In this document: one piece after another, positions 18,976 to 29,194 of the stretch
Numbering within the stretch: position 1 is the first letter of the stretch
How the letters are laid out: every line of letters begins with the position of its first letter
Assembly: GCA_015057005.1 (NCBI GenBank)
Contig: SVFF01000004.1
Location: forward strand, 62,001-126,000
Direction of reading: 5' to 3'
Length of the DNA: 64,000 nt
Source: Lachnospiraceae bacterium
Lineage (GTDB): Bacteria > Bacillota > Clostridia > Lachnospirales > Lachnospiraceae
The notes under the pieces: generated by a model
Database searches by the model: none
What the model was told of the DNA's origin: nothing
Seen by the model: the letters and a program-made list of their open reading frames with translations, nothing else
Made by a program: the position numbers and the translations under genes

Positions 18976-20040
18976 TTAATCACATGCTGCTTTAAAATTG
19001 TTCCAGATTTCTGCGTGCAGGTCTTCTGCCTCCAGGGAAATATTCTGAATGATCTCTCCCTCTGCCGCATCTGCAGGCAGGACGATCAGTTTCTGCATTT
19101 CTTCGGAAATCAGTTCTTCTGCTGCTTTGTTGGTACAGTAGTAACCAATATACTCAAAGCATTTGGCTGCATTTTCAGGACGGTTGATGTAGTCAATGAA
19201 AGCATAGGCTGCATCTGGGTTAGGGGCCTGGGAAGGGATAAATGCTCCCATAATACCAAATCCCAATCCCTCCTCGGGATATACCACTTCCAAATCTTCC
19301 CTGGCGTTCAGGGCATTATACACCTGGGAAGTATACAGGAATGCTGCCGCCACTTCCCCACTGATCAGATAATCCTGAGTATTGTTGTCATTGATCACAC
19401 GGATATTGGGAGCCAGTTCCAAAAGTTTCTCACCGGCCTTTTCGATGGCATCCGTATCCTCTGTGTTCATGGACTCACCCATGGTCTTTAAGGTAATACC
19501 GTTGATTACCCGGTAATTGGCTGTAATAGCTACATTGTCCTCCAGGGAAGGATCCCACAGATCAGCATAACCCTTGATCTCCACATCTGTCAAAGCAGGA
19601 TCGTAAAGGATCAGAGGAATTCCCGCTCCGTATGGAACGGTATATTCATTTTCAGGATCATAGAACTGGGACATGAACACAGGATTCAGGTTGTCATAAT
19701 TTTCCAGTTTGGCGGTATCCAGTTTCCGGGCCAGCCCTTCGGAAATCACCATCTCCAGAATATAATCATCACCGATCACCAGATCGTAATCACCGCCTTT
19801 GGTCTCACCCAGCTTAGCCAGCATATCTTCATTGTAATCGAAATTGGAATAATTGATACGCACCCCGATCTCATCCTCGAAACCTCTGAGCACCTCCTGC
19901 GGAAACATACCGTCCCAAGTGTAAAGGTTCAGTTCCCCGGAAAGTCCGGCTCCATCCTCCGAAGCCCCCTTGCTGCCGCAGCCAGCCAGCAGCCCTGCCG
20001 CTAAAATCAGGCTCATCAGTAACGCTGTTAATTTTTTCAT
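18976..20040 (-). CDS. potD: Spermidine/putrescine-binding lipoprotein
   Basis: The substrate-binding component of a polyamine ABC importer, anchored outside the membrane. The N-terminus is a lipoprotein signal, MKKLTALLMSLILAAGLLAG followed by Cys21 (lipobox LLAG-C). The mature part has the PotD/PotF pattern: LNLYTWDGMFPQEVLRGFE, later DYDLVIGDDYILEMVISEGL and PYGAGIPLILYDP. I start it at the ATG at 20040, which has AGGGAG 8 nt upstream, rather than the GTG three codons before. It is the last gene of dapF-potABCD. Confidence 0.92.
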   Translation of the reverse strand: MKKLTALLMSLILAAGLLAGCGSKGASEDGAGLSGELNLYTWDGMFPQEVLRGFEDEIGVRINYSNFDYNEDMLAKLGETKGGDYDLVIGDDYILEMVISEGLARKLDTAKLENYDNLNPVFMSQFYDPENEYTVPYGAGIPLILYDPALTDVEIKGYADLWDPSLEDNVAITANYRVINGITLKTMGESMNTEDTDAIEKAGEKLLELAPNIRVINDNNTQDYLISGEVAAAFLYTSQVYNALNAREDLEVVYPEEGLGFGIMGAFIPSQAPNPDAAYAFIDYINRPENAAKCFEYIGYYCTNKAAEELISEEMQKLIVLPADAAEGEIIQNISLEAEDLHAEIWNNFKAACD

Positions 20041-20119
20041 ATAATGCACTCCCTTCTATTATTTATAGTAAATAATTTCTTTCACTATCTCTGTATATCG
20101 TTTTGGAAATTCTGCTTTT

Positions 20120-20896
20120 TCATTTCGGGCTTTTTTTGCGTCCTACCACGTAAGCTCCCACCAAAAGCAGTACCGTCACCAGAAGCATCATTGTCGCCAG
20201 TGCATTGATCTCCGGCGTCACGCCGGTCTTGATCTTGGTATAAATTTTTACCGGCAGGGTATTTACCGTAGGTCCTGTGACAAAGATACTGATCACCACA
20301 TCATCAAAGGACATGGCAAACGCCAGCATTACACCGGACAAAATAGCCGGCATAATCTGGGGCAACGTCACATCCCGGAACACTCTTGCCGGGGAAGCCC
20401 CCAGATCCAGCGCTGCCTCCTCCAGGGATTTGTCCATGCCCACCAGCCTTGCCCTGACCATGGAAAAAATGTACGGTACGCAAAAGGTGGTATGGGCGAT
20501 CACCAGCGTCACCATGCCAAAGGGCAGTCCCATCAGGGAAAACACTGACAGAAAAACCATACCCAGGATAATCTCCGGAATCATAATGGGCAGCATGGAC
20601 AAATAAGAAATCACATCGTTTGCTTTCCTTTTATGCTTGTGCATGCCCAGCGCTCCCGCCGTACCGATAAACACCGCCAGCAGACAGCTTAAAACTGCCA
20701 GGAGCAAACTATTGACCAGTGCCTCCTTTATATCCCTGTCCTGAAATAATTCCACATACCATTTCAGGGAAAAACCCTCCCATATGGAAGAAAGCTTAGA
20801 AGCATTAAAGGAATAAACCACTGTCAGCAAAATCGGCACGTAGGTGAATGCCGTTATGATCCCCACATATACAAAAGGCCATTTCTTCATTTTCAT
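20120..20896 (-). CDS. potC: Spermidine/putrescine ABC transporter permease
   Basis: A 258-residue inner membrane subunit with six predicted membrane segments. The binding-protein-dependent transport signature EEAALDLGASPARVFRDVTLPQIMP, which contacts PotA, lies around residue 160. PotB and PotC form the channel. It overlaps the end of potB by 4 nt (ATGA), so the two are translationally coupled. It is typical in length for PotC. Confidence 0.92.
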   Translation of the reverse strand: MKMKKWPFVYVGIITAFTYVPILLTVVYSFNASKLSSIWEGFSLKWYVELFQDRDIKEALVNSLLLAVLSCLLAVFIGTAGALGMHKHKRKANDVISYLSMLPIMIPEIILGMVFLSVFSLMGLPFGMVTLVIAHTTFCVPYIFSMVRARLVGMDKSLEEAALDLGASPARVFRDVTLPQIMPAILSGVMLAFAMSFDDVVISIFVTGPTVNTLPVKIYTKIKTGVTPEINALATMMLLVTVLLLVGAYVVGRKKSPK

Positions 20897-21750
20897 AGCA
20901 TCGTACCCTCCAGCTGTGAAGATCCGGTAAGCTTTTTATACAAACTGATCATCAGGGAAGTCAGGATCATCAGCACAGCGGAAAGGGCCGCCGCGAAAGG
21001 CTGATTCCTGCCCTTGGTCAGCTGTTCCTGGATTACACTGCCCACCAGCACAATCTTGTTTCCTCCCAGGATGTCCGCTATGAAAAACAGGCCCATGGAA
21101 GGAATAAAGGACAATACCACGCCGGACAGAAGACCCGGCAGCGTCAGCGGAAAGCTTACCGTCCAAAAGGCTTTAAAGGAGGATGCTCCCAGGTCTCTGG
21201 ATGCCTCCACCAGCGTAAAATCAAGCTTTTCAGCGCTGGAATATACCGCCAGGATCATGAATGGCAGCAAAGAATACACCATGCCCACCACTACCGCCGG
21301 ATAACTGTACAGAAGCTTTAAGGGGGCATCCGTAATGTGAAGTCCCATTAAAATCTTATCCAGTACACCATTGCTTCTAAACACGATGATCCATCCATAC
21401 AATCTGATCAATGCGCTGGTCAAAAAAGGAATCATGATCAGCAGGAGCATCCGCTTTTTCCAGACGGCACTCATTCTGGCCATAATGTAACCATAAGGGT
21501 AACCGATCAGGACAATCAGCCCCGTGGAAATCAGCGCCAGTTTAATGGACTCCGCAAACGTGTTTAAATACAATGGCTCCAATATTTTTTTATAATTGTC
21601 CAATGTAAATGTAAAATCTACTCCCCAGACTTCTGCCCGACTTAAAAAGCTGAGCAGGAACATGTACACAATGGGCAGCGCCACAAAGAGAATGGTAAAC
21701 AGGTACATGGGGAGAAGAAGAAGCCAATTGCTTTTTCCTTTTCTCATCAT
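20893..21750 (-). CDS. potB: Spermidine/putrescine ABC transporter permease
   Basis: The other channel half, about 285 residues, six membrane segments, with the EAA-type loop [26 protein letters not shown] in its second half. I start it at 21750 rather than the longer reading frame to 21879: the upstream part is arginine-rich and lies inside potA, and the ATG at 21750 overlaps the potA stop (ATGA), with GGAGG 3 nt before it. A second ATG at 21747 has better spacing and is possible. Confidence 0.9.
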   Translation of the reverse strand: MMRKGKSNWLLLLPMYLFTILFVALPIVYMFLLSFLSRAEVWGVDFTFTLDNYKKILEPLYLNTFAESIKLALISTGLIVLIGYPYGYIMARMSAVWKKRMLLLIMIPFLTSALIRLYGWIIVFRSNGVLDKILMGLHITDAPLKLLYSYPAVVVGMVYSLLPFMILAVYSSAEKLDFTLVEASRDLGASSFKAFWTVSFPLTLPGLLSGVVLSFIPSMGLFFIADILGGNKIVLVGSVIQEQLTKGRNQPFAAALSAVLMILTSLMISLYKKLTGSSQLEGTML

Positions 21751-22814
21751 GTTCCTCCGTTTCCTGTGGCAGCTGCTGCGGAAAGTTCTGCCTCCGCCGG
21801 TATCCGCTCTGTAATGTTGGCGCCGTTTGTCTTTTCCCCGCCGTCTGTCTCCACCTGCACTGCATGCTCGGGGAGCCATCCGATCTTCACCTTGGAATAG
21901 ATGGGCAGATCACTGTCGATACCGTAACGGCTGGCTGTGATCATCTGACCATCCTCCATCCGGAAAACAATGCGCAGCTGACCGCCCGCAAAACGCTTCT
22001 CCACAATCTGTGCTTCTCTGGTGCACACCGCCTCACCATCCATCAAAACATTTTCAGAACGGATGGCAAATGTGGCTCCAGCTTCATGCCAGATATTGGC
22101 ATTCCCCACAAAATCAGCCACATAGCCGGTCCTGGGACGATAATAAATTTCATTTGGAGTACCCACCTGTTCCAGCACACCCTCATGCATGACAGCAATA
22201 CGGTCGGACATGTTGATGGCCTCTTCCTGGTCGTGGGTGATGTAAATAAACGTGATACCCAGCTGTTTCTGCAAACGCTTTAACTCCAGCTGCATCTGTC
22301 GGCGCAATTTCAGATCCAGGGCTCCCAGCGGTTCGTCAAGAAGCAGCACCTTGGGACGATTGATCACCGCTCTGGCAATGGCAATACGCTGACGCTGACC
22401 GCCTGAAAGCTGATCCGGCATCCGCTTGCCGTAATCCTCCAACTGCACCAGTTTTAAAGCCTCCGCCACACGCTCTGCAATCTCCTGCCTGGGCACCTTT
22501 CTGATCTTCAGGGCATATGCCACATTGTCCTCCACATTCATGTGTGGAAAGAGGGCGTAATTCTGAAATACCGTATTCACATTTCTCTTGTTGGGCGCAA
22601 GGTCAGTAATATCCTCCCCATCCAGCAGCACACTGCCGCCATCAGGTGTTTCCAGACCCGCAATGATCCGCAGAGTGGTGGTCTTACCACAGCCCGAGGC
22701 TCCCAGCAATGTTATAAATTCTCCACGGCTTACCTCCAGGGATATTTCTTTTAACACCTCTGTGCCGCCAAAGGATTTCTTTATTCCATTTAATTGTAAG
22801 ATAATATCCTTCAT
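21747..22814 (-). CDS. potA: Spermidine/putrescine ABC transporter ATP-binding protein
   Basis: The 355-residue ATPase that drives the importer. Walker A is GASGCGKT (38-45), the ABC signature LSGGQ at 137-141, Walker B VLLLDEP at 157-163, and the C-terminal regulatory TOBE domain runs from about 235 to the end. It is preceded by AGGAGACCTGCAAAGG and follows dapF by 14 nt, so the genes appear to be co-transcribed, an unusual pairing of lysine/peptidoglycan precursor synthesis with polyamine uptake. Confidence 0.93.
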   Translation of the reverse strand: MKDIILQLNGIKKSFGGTEVLKEISLEVSRGEFITLLGASGCGKTTTLRIIAGLETPDGGSVLLDGEDITDLAPNKRNVNTVFQNYALFPHMNVEDNVAYALKIRKVPRQEIAERVAEALKLVQLEDYGKRMPDQLSGGQRQRIAIARAVINRPKVLLLDEPLGALDLKLRRQMQLELKRLQKQLGITFIYITHDQEEAINMSDRIAVMHEGVLEQVGTPNEIYYRPRTGYVADFVGNANIWHEAGATFAIRSENVLMDGEAVCTREAQIVEKRFAGGQLRIVFRMEDGQMITASRYGIDSDLPIYSKVKIGWLPEHAVQVETDGGEKTNGANITERIPAEAELSAAAATGNGGT

Positions 22815-22828
22815 CCTTTGCAGGTCTC

Positions 22829-23731
22829 CTATATTTCTACTTCTCCCTCAAAAACAGTCACAGCAGGACCTGTCATATAGACCAGATCAGCCTCCCTGTC
22901 CCACTCGATCTCCAGTTCTCCGCCCAATAATTTCACGGTGACCTGATTACCGGTCAGTCCGTTCAGGGCACAGGCCACGGCAGTAGCACAGCATCCGGTA
23001 CCGCAGGCCAGGGTCTCCCCGGTCCCCCGCTCCCAGACACGCATAAATACATTCTCCCTGTCCAGGATCTCCACAAACTCTGTGTTGGTCCTTCTGGGAA
23101 AACAGGCGTGATTCTCAAAGGAAGGACCGATCTTCTCCAGATTCAGTTCCTTCACACCCTCCATAAAAATAACTGCGTGGGGGTTGCCCATGGACACACA
23201 AGTCATACGATATTCTGTGCCATCCACAAGAATGGGGTGATCGATCACTGCACTGCAATTTTCTATCGTCACGGGAACAAGCTCCGGTGTAAGCACAGGT
23301 TTTCCCATATTGACACGTACTTTTTTTACCAGTCCTCTGGGACATTCGGCTGTTTTCTCTACTGTAAGCTGCAGATATTTCACCTGACCGCCGCTGATGA
23401 CACTGATCTCCTCCGCATCAGTCAGCCCTTTGTCATATACAAATTTGGCCACACAGCGGATACCGTTTCCGCACATTTCAGAGCGGGTTCCGTCCGCATT
23501 GTACATCTCCATTTCAAAATCAGCTTCTTCGGAAGGATTGATGAAGATCACACCATCTCCTCCGATGCCAAAGTGACGGTCACTCAAGCGTCTGACCAGC
23601 TCCGGCTTTTCCTCAAGAGGAACCCTCTCGGTAAAACCGTTTACATATACATAATCATTACCGCAACCCTGCATTTTGGTAAATTTCATACTTTTGTTAT
23701 CCATGCCTTTCTGATACATTTTCGTCTGCAT
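22829..23731 (-). CDS. dapF: Diaminopimelate epimerase
   Basis: Converts LL- to meso-diaminopimelate for lysine and peptidoglycan. The core sequence begins [16 protein letters not shown]. The two catalytic cysteines are in MCGNGIRC and ACGTGCCAT, the pair that acts as acid and base in this family. The family usually has about 270-280 residues. The frame extends 14 residues further upstream to 23731; the ATG at 23689 (MKFTKMQ) matches homologues better but has a poor ribosome site, so the start is unsettled. No lysine riboswitch is seen upstream. It heads an operon with potABCD. Confidence 0.9.
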   Translation of the reverse strand: MQTKMYQKGMDNKSMKFTKMQGCGNDYVYVNGFTERVPLEEKPELVRRLSDRHFGIGGDGVIFINPSEEADFEMEMYNADGTRSEMCGNGIRCVAKFVYDKGLTDAEEISVISGGQVKYLQLTVEKTAECPRGLVKKVRVNMGKPVLTPELVPVTIENCSAVIDHPILVDGTEYRMTCVSMGNPHAVIFMEGVKELNLEKIGPSFENHACFPRRTNTEFVEILDRENVFMRVWERGTGETLACGTGCCATAVACALNGLTGNQVTVKLLGGELEIEWDREADLVYMTGPAVTVFEGEVEI

Positions 23732-23913
23732 TTTTATTTAAATGTTCTATTGTCATTTTTATCCAGCTGCTCTTTCAACTGTCCAATTATCTTTCTATCA
23801 TTGTAACAATCACACTTTTTTGTTGTCAATGCCTTTAAAGGTATATTGCGCATCACTTAAACATATTCTTTATAAAGAGAAAATGTCCCCAAAGGGACAC
23901 AAGGAGAATACCT

Positions 23914-24444
23914 ATGAGCGCTAAAACAAAAATCGTAGTGCTTCATATGAAAGAAGTGATATACACGGGAATTTTTGCTGCACTGGGCATATTGCTCATT
24001 GTGCTGCTGGCGATGATATTCCTGCCGGGAAAAGAAGATCGCGCAGATCAGAATACTGCGCCTGCTTCCACCACATCCCTTTACATACCCGGCATTTATA
24101 CCACCGAATTGATCCTGGGCGGTCAGAACGTGGATATAGAAGTCATCGTGGAAAACGACAGCATTACCTCCATACGCCTGGTCAATTTGAGCGAAGCAGT
24201 CACTACCATATACCCCCTGCTGCAGCCCACTTTTGATGCAGTCTGCAGTCAGGTATATGAAAAACAATCATTGGAAAACATCAGTTACAGCGCCGAAAGC
24301 AAATATACCTCCCTTGTGCTGCTGCAGGCAATCGGCAAGTCTCTGGAAAAAGCGCGACCAACGGCTACGCCCTCGGCAACACCTGCTTCACCTGCCGCCA
24401 CGCTGCAGCCGAGCCCTTCTCCGGCAACGACCACATCACCCTAA
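23914..24444 (+). CDS. Membrane-anchored protein with Pro/Thr-rich tail, unknown function
   Basis: A 176-residue protein: a membrane segment (about residues 17-37), a linker rich in T, S and A, a compact extracytoplasmic domain about 55-145 with a YIPGIYTTELILGGQNVDIEV start, and a tail of PT/PS/PA repeats (150-176) that resembles a cell-wall-spanning or surface linker. The compact domain loosely resembles FMN-binding-like domains, but no flavin residue is obvious. An AAGGAG site is present, right after a small hairpin TGTCCC/GGGACA. The 3' end overlaps nadE by 9 nt, convergently. Confidence 0.6.
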   Translation: MSAKTKIVVLHMKEVIYTGIFAALGILLIVLLAMIFLPGKEDRADQNTAPASTTSLYIPGIYTTELILGGQNVDIEVIVENDSITSIRLVNLSEAVTTIYPLLQPTFDAVCSQVYEKQSLENISYSAESKYTSLVLLQAIGKSLEKARPTATPSATPASPAATLQPSPSPATTTSP

Positions 24445-26349
24445 TTCTTCTACTTGATCCAGCCAGATCCGTGCACAGGCATCGGAAGGCATCCGCAGAT
24501 CTCCTCTGGGAGAAATACCTACTGTTCCCACTTTGGGACCATCCGGCAGACAGGAACGCTTGAACTGCTGCACAAAAAATCTTCTGTAGAATGTCTTAAG
24601 CCATTTCAGGATAGTAGTGTCATCATAAGTTCCTGCGAAGGCCTTCTGCGCCACACGGTAAACCTTGGCAGGAGCAAAGCCGCAGCGGAGCATGTAGTAT
24701 AAGAAAAAGTCGTGAAGTTCATACGGTCCTACCAGATCCTCTGTCTTCTGTGCAATCTGTCCCTCCACAGGAGGCAGAAGTTCCGGACTCACGGGAGTGT
24801 CAAGCACATCCCAAAGCACATTTGCCAGTACCTCCTCCGCAGCAGTCTCCGCACAATATGCCACCAGATGACGTACCAGTGTCTTGGGCACACCTGCATT
24901 TACACCGTACATGGACATGTGATCACCGTTATAAGTGGCCCAGCCCAATGCCAGCTCGGACATATCACCGGTACCGATCACAAGTCCGTTTTCTCTGTTT
25001 GCAATGTCCATCAGCACCTGAGTACGCTCTCTGGCCTGACTGTTTTCGTAAGTCACATCATGCTTGTTGATGTCATGGCCGATATCTCTGAAATGCAGGG
25101 TAACTGCTTCTTTAATATCAACTTCCTCCAATGTGGCTCCCAAAGTCCTTGTCAAAGTACAAGCATTGTCATAAGTTCTGTCCGTGGTGCCGAAGCAGGG
25201 CATCGTCACCGCGATAATTCCCTTGCGGTCCAGTCCCAGCAGATCAAAGGTGCGCACCGTTACAAGCAGCGCCAAAGTGGAATCCAGACCACCGGAAATA
25301 CCCAGCACAGCCTTCCTGGCACCAATATGCTCAAAACGCTTTTTCAGACCGTATGCCTGAATATTTAAAATTTCCTCACAGCGCTTACTTCTGGTCTCCT
25401 TGTCCTCAGGTACAAAAGGCATGGGAGCGAAGGTTCTGTCCAGTACAGTCTCCTCCGCATCCAGACTAAAGGGAACTACCGTGTAGGTAGTCATGGGTTC
25501 TTTCCCGAAAATACCCATTCTGCGGCGTTCGGAAAGAATGCGCTGCACATCGATATCAGCGTATATTGTCTCTCCGGCAAAAGGCTTGGAAGACACCAGA
25601 AGGCTTCCGTTCTCTGCGATCAGATTATGTCCTCCGAATACCAGATCCTGGGTGGACTCACCTTCTCCTGCTGCAGCATACACATAGCCGCAGAGCAGTC
25701 TGGCACTGGCCGCTTTTACCAAAAGCTCCCTGTATTCACTCTTGCCTACGGCCTCATTGGAAGCAGAAAGATTGGCCAATATAGTAGCGCCCATCAGCGC
25801 ATGCCCGGTTCCGGGAGGATTTGCTACCCACAGATCCTCGCAGATTTCACAGCCAACTACCAGACCGGGGACGTTTTCACAGGAAAACAAAAGCTTACTG
25901 CCGAAGGGAATTTCCTCTCCGTCCACAAAAAAGCTTTCCACCAGATCATTGCCCTCTGCAAAATGACGGCCCTCGTAAAATTCCGCATAGCTGGGAATGT
26001 TTGCCTTGGGCACCAGACCTAAGATACAGCCGTCCTGAAGCACTGCTGCCGCATTATAAAGCTTGCCGTCCTTTTCCACCGGCAGACCTACCATTACCAG
26101 GGCATCCCTGCCGTCGGTAGCCTCTGCGATCTTCAAAAGGGCCTTCCAGGCCTCCTCCAGCAACAGTCCCTGCAAAAAAAGATCCCCGCAGGTATAGCCT
26201 GTGATACAAAGCTCCGGGAACACAATGATCTTGGCGCCCCGTTCATAAGCTTCCTCCAGCTTTTCGCAGATGATCTGTGCATTATATTTTGTATCTGCCA
26301 CTTTTATCTTGGGTGTTACAGCTGCTGCCTTAATAAATCCATGCTTCAT
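24436..26349 (-). CDS. nadE: Glutamine-dependent NAD(+) synthetase
   Basis: Converts deamido-NAD to NAD with glutamine as nitrogen donor. The N-terminal part is a nitrilase-type glutaminase (about residues 1-290): Glu in FPELCITGYTCGD, Cys in VVGCEICEDLWV. The C-terminal part is an ATP pyrophosphatase (from about 335) with the loop LGISGGLDSTLALLV. About 637 residues, typical of the fused form. I prefer the ATG at 26349 over GTG at 26358. It sits downstream of hslO in the same direction. Confidence 0.94.
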   Translation of the reverse strand: MKHGFIKAAAVTPKIKVADTKYNAQIICEKLEEAYERGAKIIVFPELCITGYTCGDLFLQGLLLEEAWKALLKIAEATDGRDALVMVGLPVEKDGKLYNAAAVLQDGCILGLVPKANIPSYAEFYEGRHFAEGNDLVESFFVDGEEIPFGSKLLFSCENVPGLVVGCEICEDLWVANPPGTGHALMGATILANLSASNEAVGKSEYRELLVKAASARLLCGYVYAAAGEGESTQDLVFGGHNLIAENGSLLVSSKPFAGETIYADIDVQRILSERRRMGIFGKEPMTTYTVVPFSLDAEETVLDRTFAPMPFVPEDKETRSKRCEEILNIQAYGLKKRFEHIGARKAVLGISGGLDSTLALLVTVRTFDLLGLDRKGIIAVTMPCFGTTDRTYDNACTLTRTLGATLEEVDIKEAVTLHFRDIGHDINKHDVTYENSQARERTQVLMDIANRENGLVIGTGDMSELALGWATYNGDHMSMYGVNAGVPKTLVRHLVAYCAETAAEEVLANVLWDVLDTPVSPELLPPVEGQIAQKTEDLVGPYELHDFFLYYMLRCGFAPAKVYRVAQKAFAGTYDDTTILKWLKTFYRRFFVQQFKRSCLPDGPKVGTVGISPRGDLRMPSDACARIWLDQVEELG

Positions 26350-26428
26350 ACGATCCACGCCCTTTCATAATTGATGATTGTTTTCTTTTCTCAATCTTCT
26401 ACAGCCTCAGCATTTTGCTTCCGGCACA

Positions 26429-27310
26429 CTATCTGGCACTCTTACGATACAGTCCCTTCAGTTCCTCCACCGAAAAAGCATAATTGGTATTGCAGAAATG
26501 ACAATTCACTTCGATTTCTTTACCTTCGTCTATCATATCCTTCAGTTCGGCCTTACCGATACTGATCAGTGCCTTTTCCACACGCTTTTTATCGCAATTG
26601 CAGTAAAACTGCGCAGGCATGGTGCCGTTAATCTCCGGCTCCAGTCCCGCAAGCAGAATCTCCAGCATCTGCTCAGGTGTGTTGCCGGCGTCCAGGATAC
26701 TGGTCACGGACCGGATCGCTGCCAGATTCTGTTCCAGCTTATCGATCACTGCATCCTCCGCAAAGGGCATCAGCTGCACGATAAATCCGCCGGCCTGCTT
26801 TACGGTATTGTCCTTCTCCATCAGCACCCCCAGTCCCACACAGGAGGGCACCTGCTCGGAAGTAGCAAAGTAATAGGTCAGATCCTCCGCAATCTCGCCG
26901 GTCTGCAGCTGGGTCTGTCCCACATAAGGCTCTTTTAAGCCCAGATCCTTAATCACAGTCAGCATACCGGGACCGATGGCTCCTGACACATCCAGCTTGC
27001 CCACGGAATTGGCAGGCAGGATCACATCAGGCACATTGGCATATCCCTTCACATTTCCCTGAGAATCCGCAGTCACTGTCACGCCCTGCATAGGGCCTTC
27101 ACCCTTTAACTGCAGGGTCAGCAGATCCTTCTCTCCTTTTAACATGCTGCCCATCATGGCACCGGCACTCAAAAGCCTTCCCAATGCTGCTGTAACCACA
27201 GGGCTGGTATTGTGGGCACATCTGGCCTTCTCTACCAGTTCCTTTGTTGTACAGGCAAATGCCCTGATCTGAGCATTTGCTGCTGTCGCTCTTACAATAT
27301 AATCATTCAT
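26429..27310 (-). CDS. hslO: Redox-regulated chaperone Hsp33
   Basis: A 293-residue holdase chaperone that is switched on by oxidation. The C-terminal zinc motif has four cysteines: CNCDKKRVEKAL around residue 238 and CHFCN around residue 272. The N-terminal domain is the standard Hsp33 fold with VRATAANAQIRAFA at the start. It lies between a methyltransferase gene (101 nt upstream) and nadE (70 nt downstream), all on the minus strand. Confidence 0.93.
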   Translation of the reverse strand: MNDYIVRATAANAQIRAFACTTKELVEKARCAHNTSPVVTAALGRLLSAGAMMGSMLKGEKDLLTLQLKGEGPMQGVTVTADSQGNVKGYANVPDVILPANSVGKLDVSGAIGPGMLTVIKDLGLKEPYVGQTQLQTGEIAEDLTYYFATSEQVPSCVGLGVLMEKDNTVKQAGGFIVQLMPFAEDAVIDKLEQNLAAIRSVTSILDAGNTPEQMLEILLAGLEPEINGTMPAQFYCNCDKKRVEKALISIGKAELKDMIDEGKEIEVNCHFCNTNYAFSVEELKGLYRKSAR

Positions 27311-27411
27311 ATTTTTCTATCCTATTCTGCTTTCACTCTGTTCTGTTTTCCGTTAACCTGCGAAGCTTTCTTCCACAGTTTCCACTACCTTACCGGTGAC
27401 TCCTGTTACTG

Positions 27412-28317
27412 TTACTGCAGAGTCTTGCCCTTTTCTCTTGCCACAATATACACGCGCTGGCTTTCTGCCCTAACTTCACCGCCGGTGTCGGCATCCTTCA
27501 TCTCCAGCAGGGTCATACCCGCCTGTTCCACCAGACGCTTCATTTCCCCGGTGGTATAGCCTCTCTGATAATGAGTCTCTGTAAACCTGCGGAAAATATC
27601 CTCTTCTTCCTGTACAAAAACAGTCAGATCGTATTCATTGATGCAGCTGTCCGGGTCGTAATAATTCTCCCAGATAAAACTGCAGTCCTCACGGTTTTCG
27701 GCGATAGTACTGTCGCCTATGATCTCCCGGTATTTGTATTCTGTATTAAAATCAAATATAAAGATACCGCCCGGATACAGATAATTGTTCACCAGGGAGA
27801 AAGTCTCCAAAAGTTCCTCTTCCTCCAGAATATAATTGACGGAATCACACACACTGACCACTGTGCCCACGGTGCTGTACAATTCCAGCTCTCTCATATC
27901 CTGCAGAAGATACAAAATCTGAGAACCGCTCTCAGCACGTTTTTCCATAGCGATGTTCAGCATCTCCTCCGCATTGTCGATACCGATCATATCGTATCCC
28001 TTTTGGTATAGAAGCTCTGTCAGGGTACCGGTGCCGCAGCCAAGGTCTACCACCAGATTCTTTTCGGAATCCAGAATGTTAAGCTGGTCCTCATCACCAG
28101 ACTCCCTTTCGTCCATTTCCTCTTCATCTTGTTCCCCGGTCAAATCTTCCAATTCTGCAGGGGCAAAATCCTCCATCATGGAATCCCGGGTTCTGTCCAC
28201 CGGCTCAGACACTCCATACTTGGCAATCAGCGCTTCAATCCTGTCACACCACTCTTCATATGGGGTATTGTCCATCAATTCATCATATACATAGGCAAAA
28301 TCCTGATAAGCGTCCAT
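27412..28317 (-). CDS. Class I SAM-dependent methyltransferase
   Basis: A 301-residue methyltransferase with motif I LVVDLGCGTGTLTELL and an acidic residue in YDMIGIDNAEEML. Its substrate is not readable. It contains an unusual acidic stretch (about residues 48-78, with EDLTGEQDEEEMDERESGDE) inserted before motif I, which a typical family member would lack. The N-terminal AYVYDELMDNTPYEEWCDRI block is shared by a widespread Firmicute methyltransferase group. Upstream DUF368 gene ends 16 nt before it, so they are co-transcribed. Confidence 0.82.
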   Translation of the reverse strand: MDAYQDFAYVYDELMDNTPYEEWCDRIEALIAKYGVSEPVDRTRDSMMEDFAPAELEDLTGEQDEEEMDERESGDEDQLNILDSEKNLVVDLGCGTGTLTELLYQKGYDMIGIDNAEEMLNIAMEKRAESGSQILYLLQDMRELELYSTVGTVVSVCDSVNYILEEEELLETFSLVNNYLYPGGIFIFDFNTEYKYREIIGDSTIAENREDCSFIWENYYDPDSCINEYDLTVFVQEEEDIFRRFTETHYQRGYTTGEMKRLVEQAGMTLLEMKDADTGGEVRAESQRVYIVAREKGKTLQ

Positions 28318-28333
28318 CTTCTACCTCTAAATC

Positions 28334-29179
28334 TTACTCGCCCAGCTTCATGGCAATTACAAAGCCAACTACCAGAGCTACGGCACCGGTCAGCACGCCC
28401 ACAAAAGTAATGGCAGGTAAACTGTTCATAGCGATAATAGCAATGGGGGATGCCACGATCAATCCGATGATCGCCCAAAATGCATACAGAGGGAACTTTG
28501 CGAAAATAATCTCGATCATCTTAGCAATGGCAAAAATACCGATCACAACACCGATGCCGAAAGGTGCCAACACGCCAACTCCCTGCATAATACCTTTCAT
28601 ATCAAAAGCAACCAATGCGCTGATAAAATCAGTGATCGCAGTAAGAATGGGATTGTAATATCCCAGCAGCAGAAGCATCATGGAACCGCTGACACCGGGA
28701 ATAACCATGGTAGCCGCTGCAACCACACCTACTCCGAACAGTTTTATCACATTGATCAGATTAAAGGACAGATCTGCTGCATTTCCTTCGGTCTCGCCTA
28801 TTACTGCCATAGCGACTACAATAGCAAAAAAGAGCAATCCTGCAATAATGTGACCCATTTTCACCTTGTTGCCCTTTACATTCTTCCAGATGGCAGGCAG
28901 TCCGCCGATGATAAGACCGATGAACAGCAGATTGGTCTGCAGAGGGAAATTGGCAAACAGATACTCCAGACCGAAAGCACTTCCTACCACAGCAATACCC
29001 ATACCAATTGCAATGGGAATCAGGAATAAAATACTCTTCTTCAGTTCGCTGAAAAGATGAGTGATGCAATGGATCAGCTTGTCATAGATGCCCATTGCAA
29101 CCATCATGGTGCCTCCGCTGACACCGGGAATAATATTAGCGATACCGATTACCATACCTTTTAAAATGTTCTTGATCAT
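28334..29179 (-). CDS. DUF368 family membrane protein (PopT-like polyprenyl-phosphate translocase)
   Basis: A 281-residue membrane protein with about 8-9 predicted helices. It carries two IPGVSGG-type motifs, IIPGVSGGTMM near residue 16 and VIPGVSGSMM near residue 165, a hallmark of DUF368. Members have been shown in published work to recycle undecaprenyl phosphate across the cell membrane. The family assignment is firm; the transported lipid is inferred from relatives. It follows hisC by 15 nt, with AAAGGAG before ATG. Confidence 0.88.
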   Translation of the reverse strand: MIKNILKGMVIGIANIIPGVSGGTMMVAMGIYDKLIHCITHLFSELKKSILFLIPIAIGMGIAVVGSAFGLEYLFANFPLQTNLLFIGLIIGGLPAIWKNVKGNKVKMGHIIAGLLFFAIVVAMAVIGETEGNAADLSFNLINVIKLFGVGVVAAATMVIPGVSGSMMLLLLGYYNPILTAITDFISALVAFDMKGIMQGVGVLAPFGIGVVIGIFAIAKMIEIIFAKFPLYAFWAIIGLIVASPIAIIAMNSLPAITFVGVLTGAVALVVGFVIAMKLGE

Positions 29180-29194
29180 TTTCTAATCTCCTTT

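Noticed and set aside
23732..23913. Possible lysine riboswitch before dapF
   Set aside because: The region is AT-rich and without a lysine-aptamer fold; only a small 6-bp hairpin near the plus-strand gene is seen.
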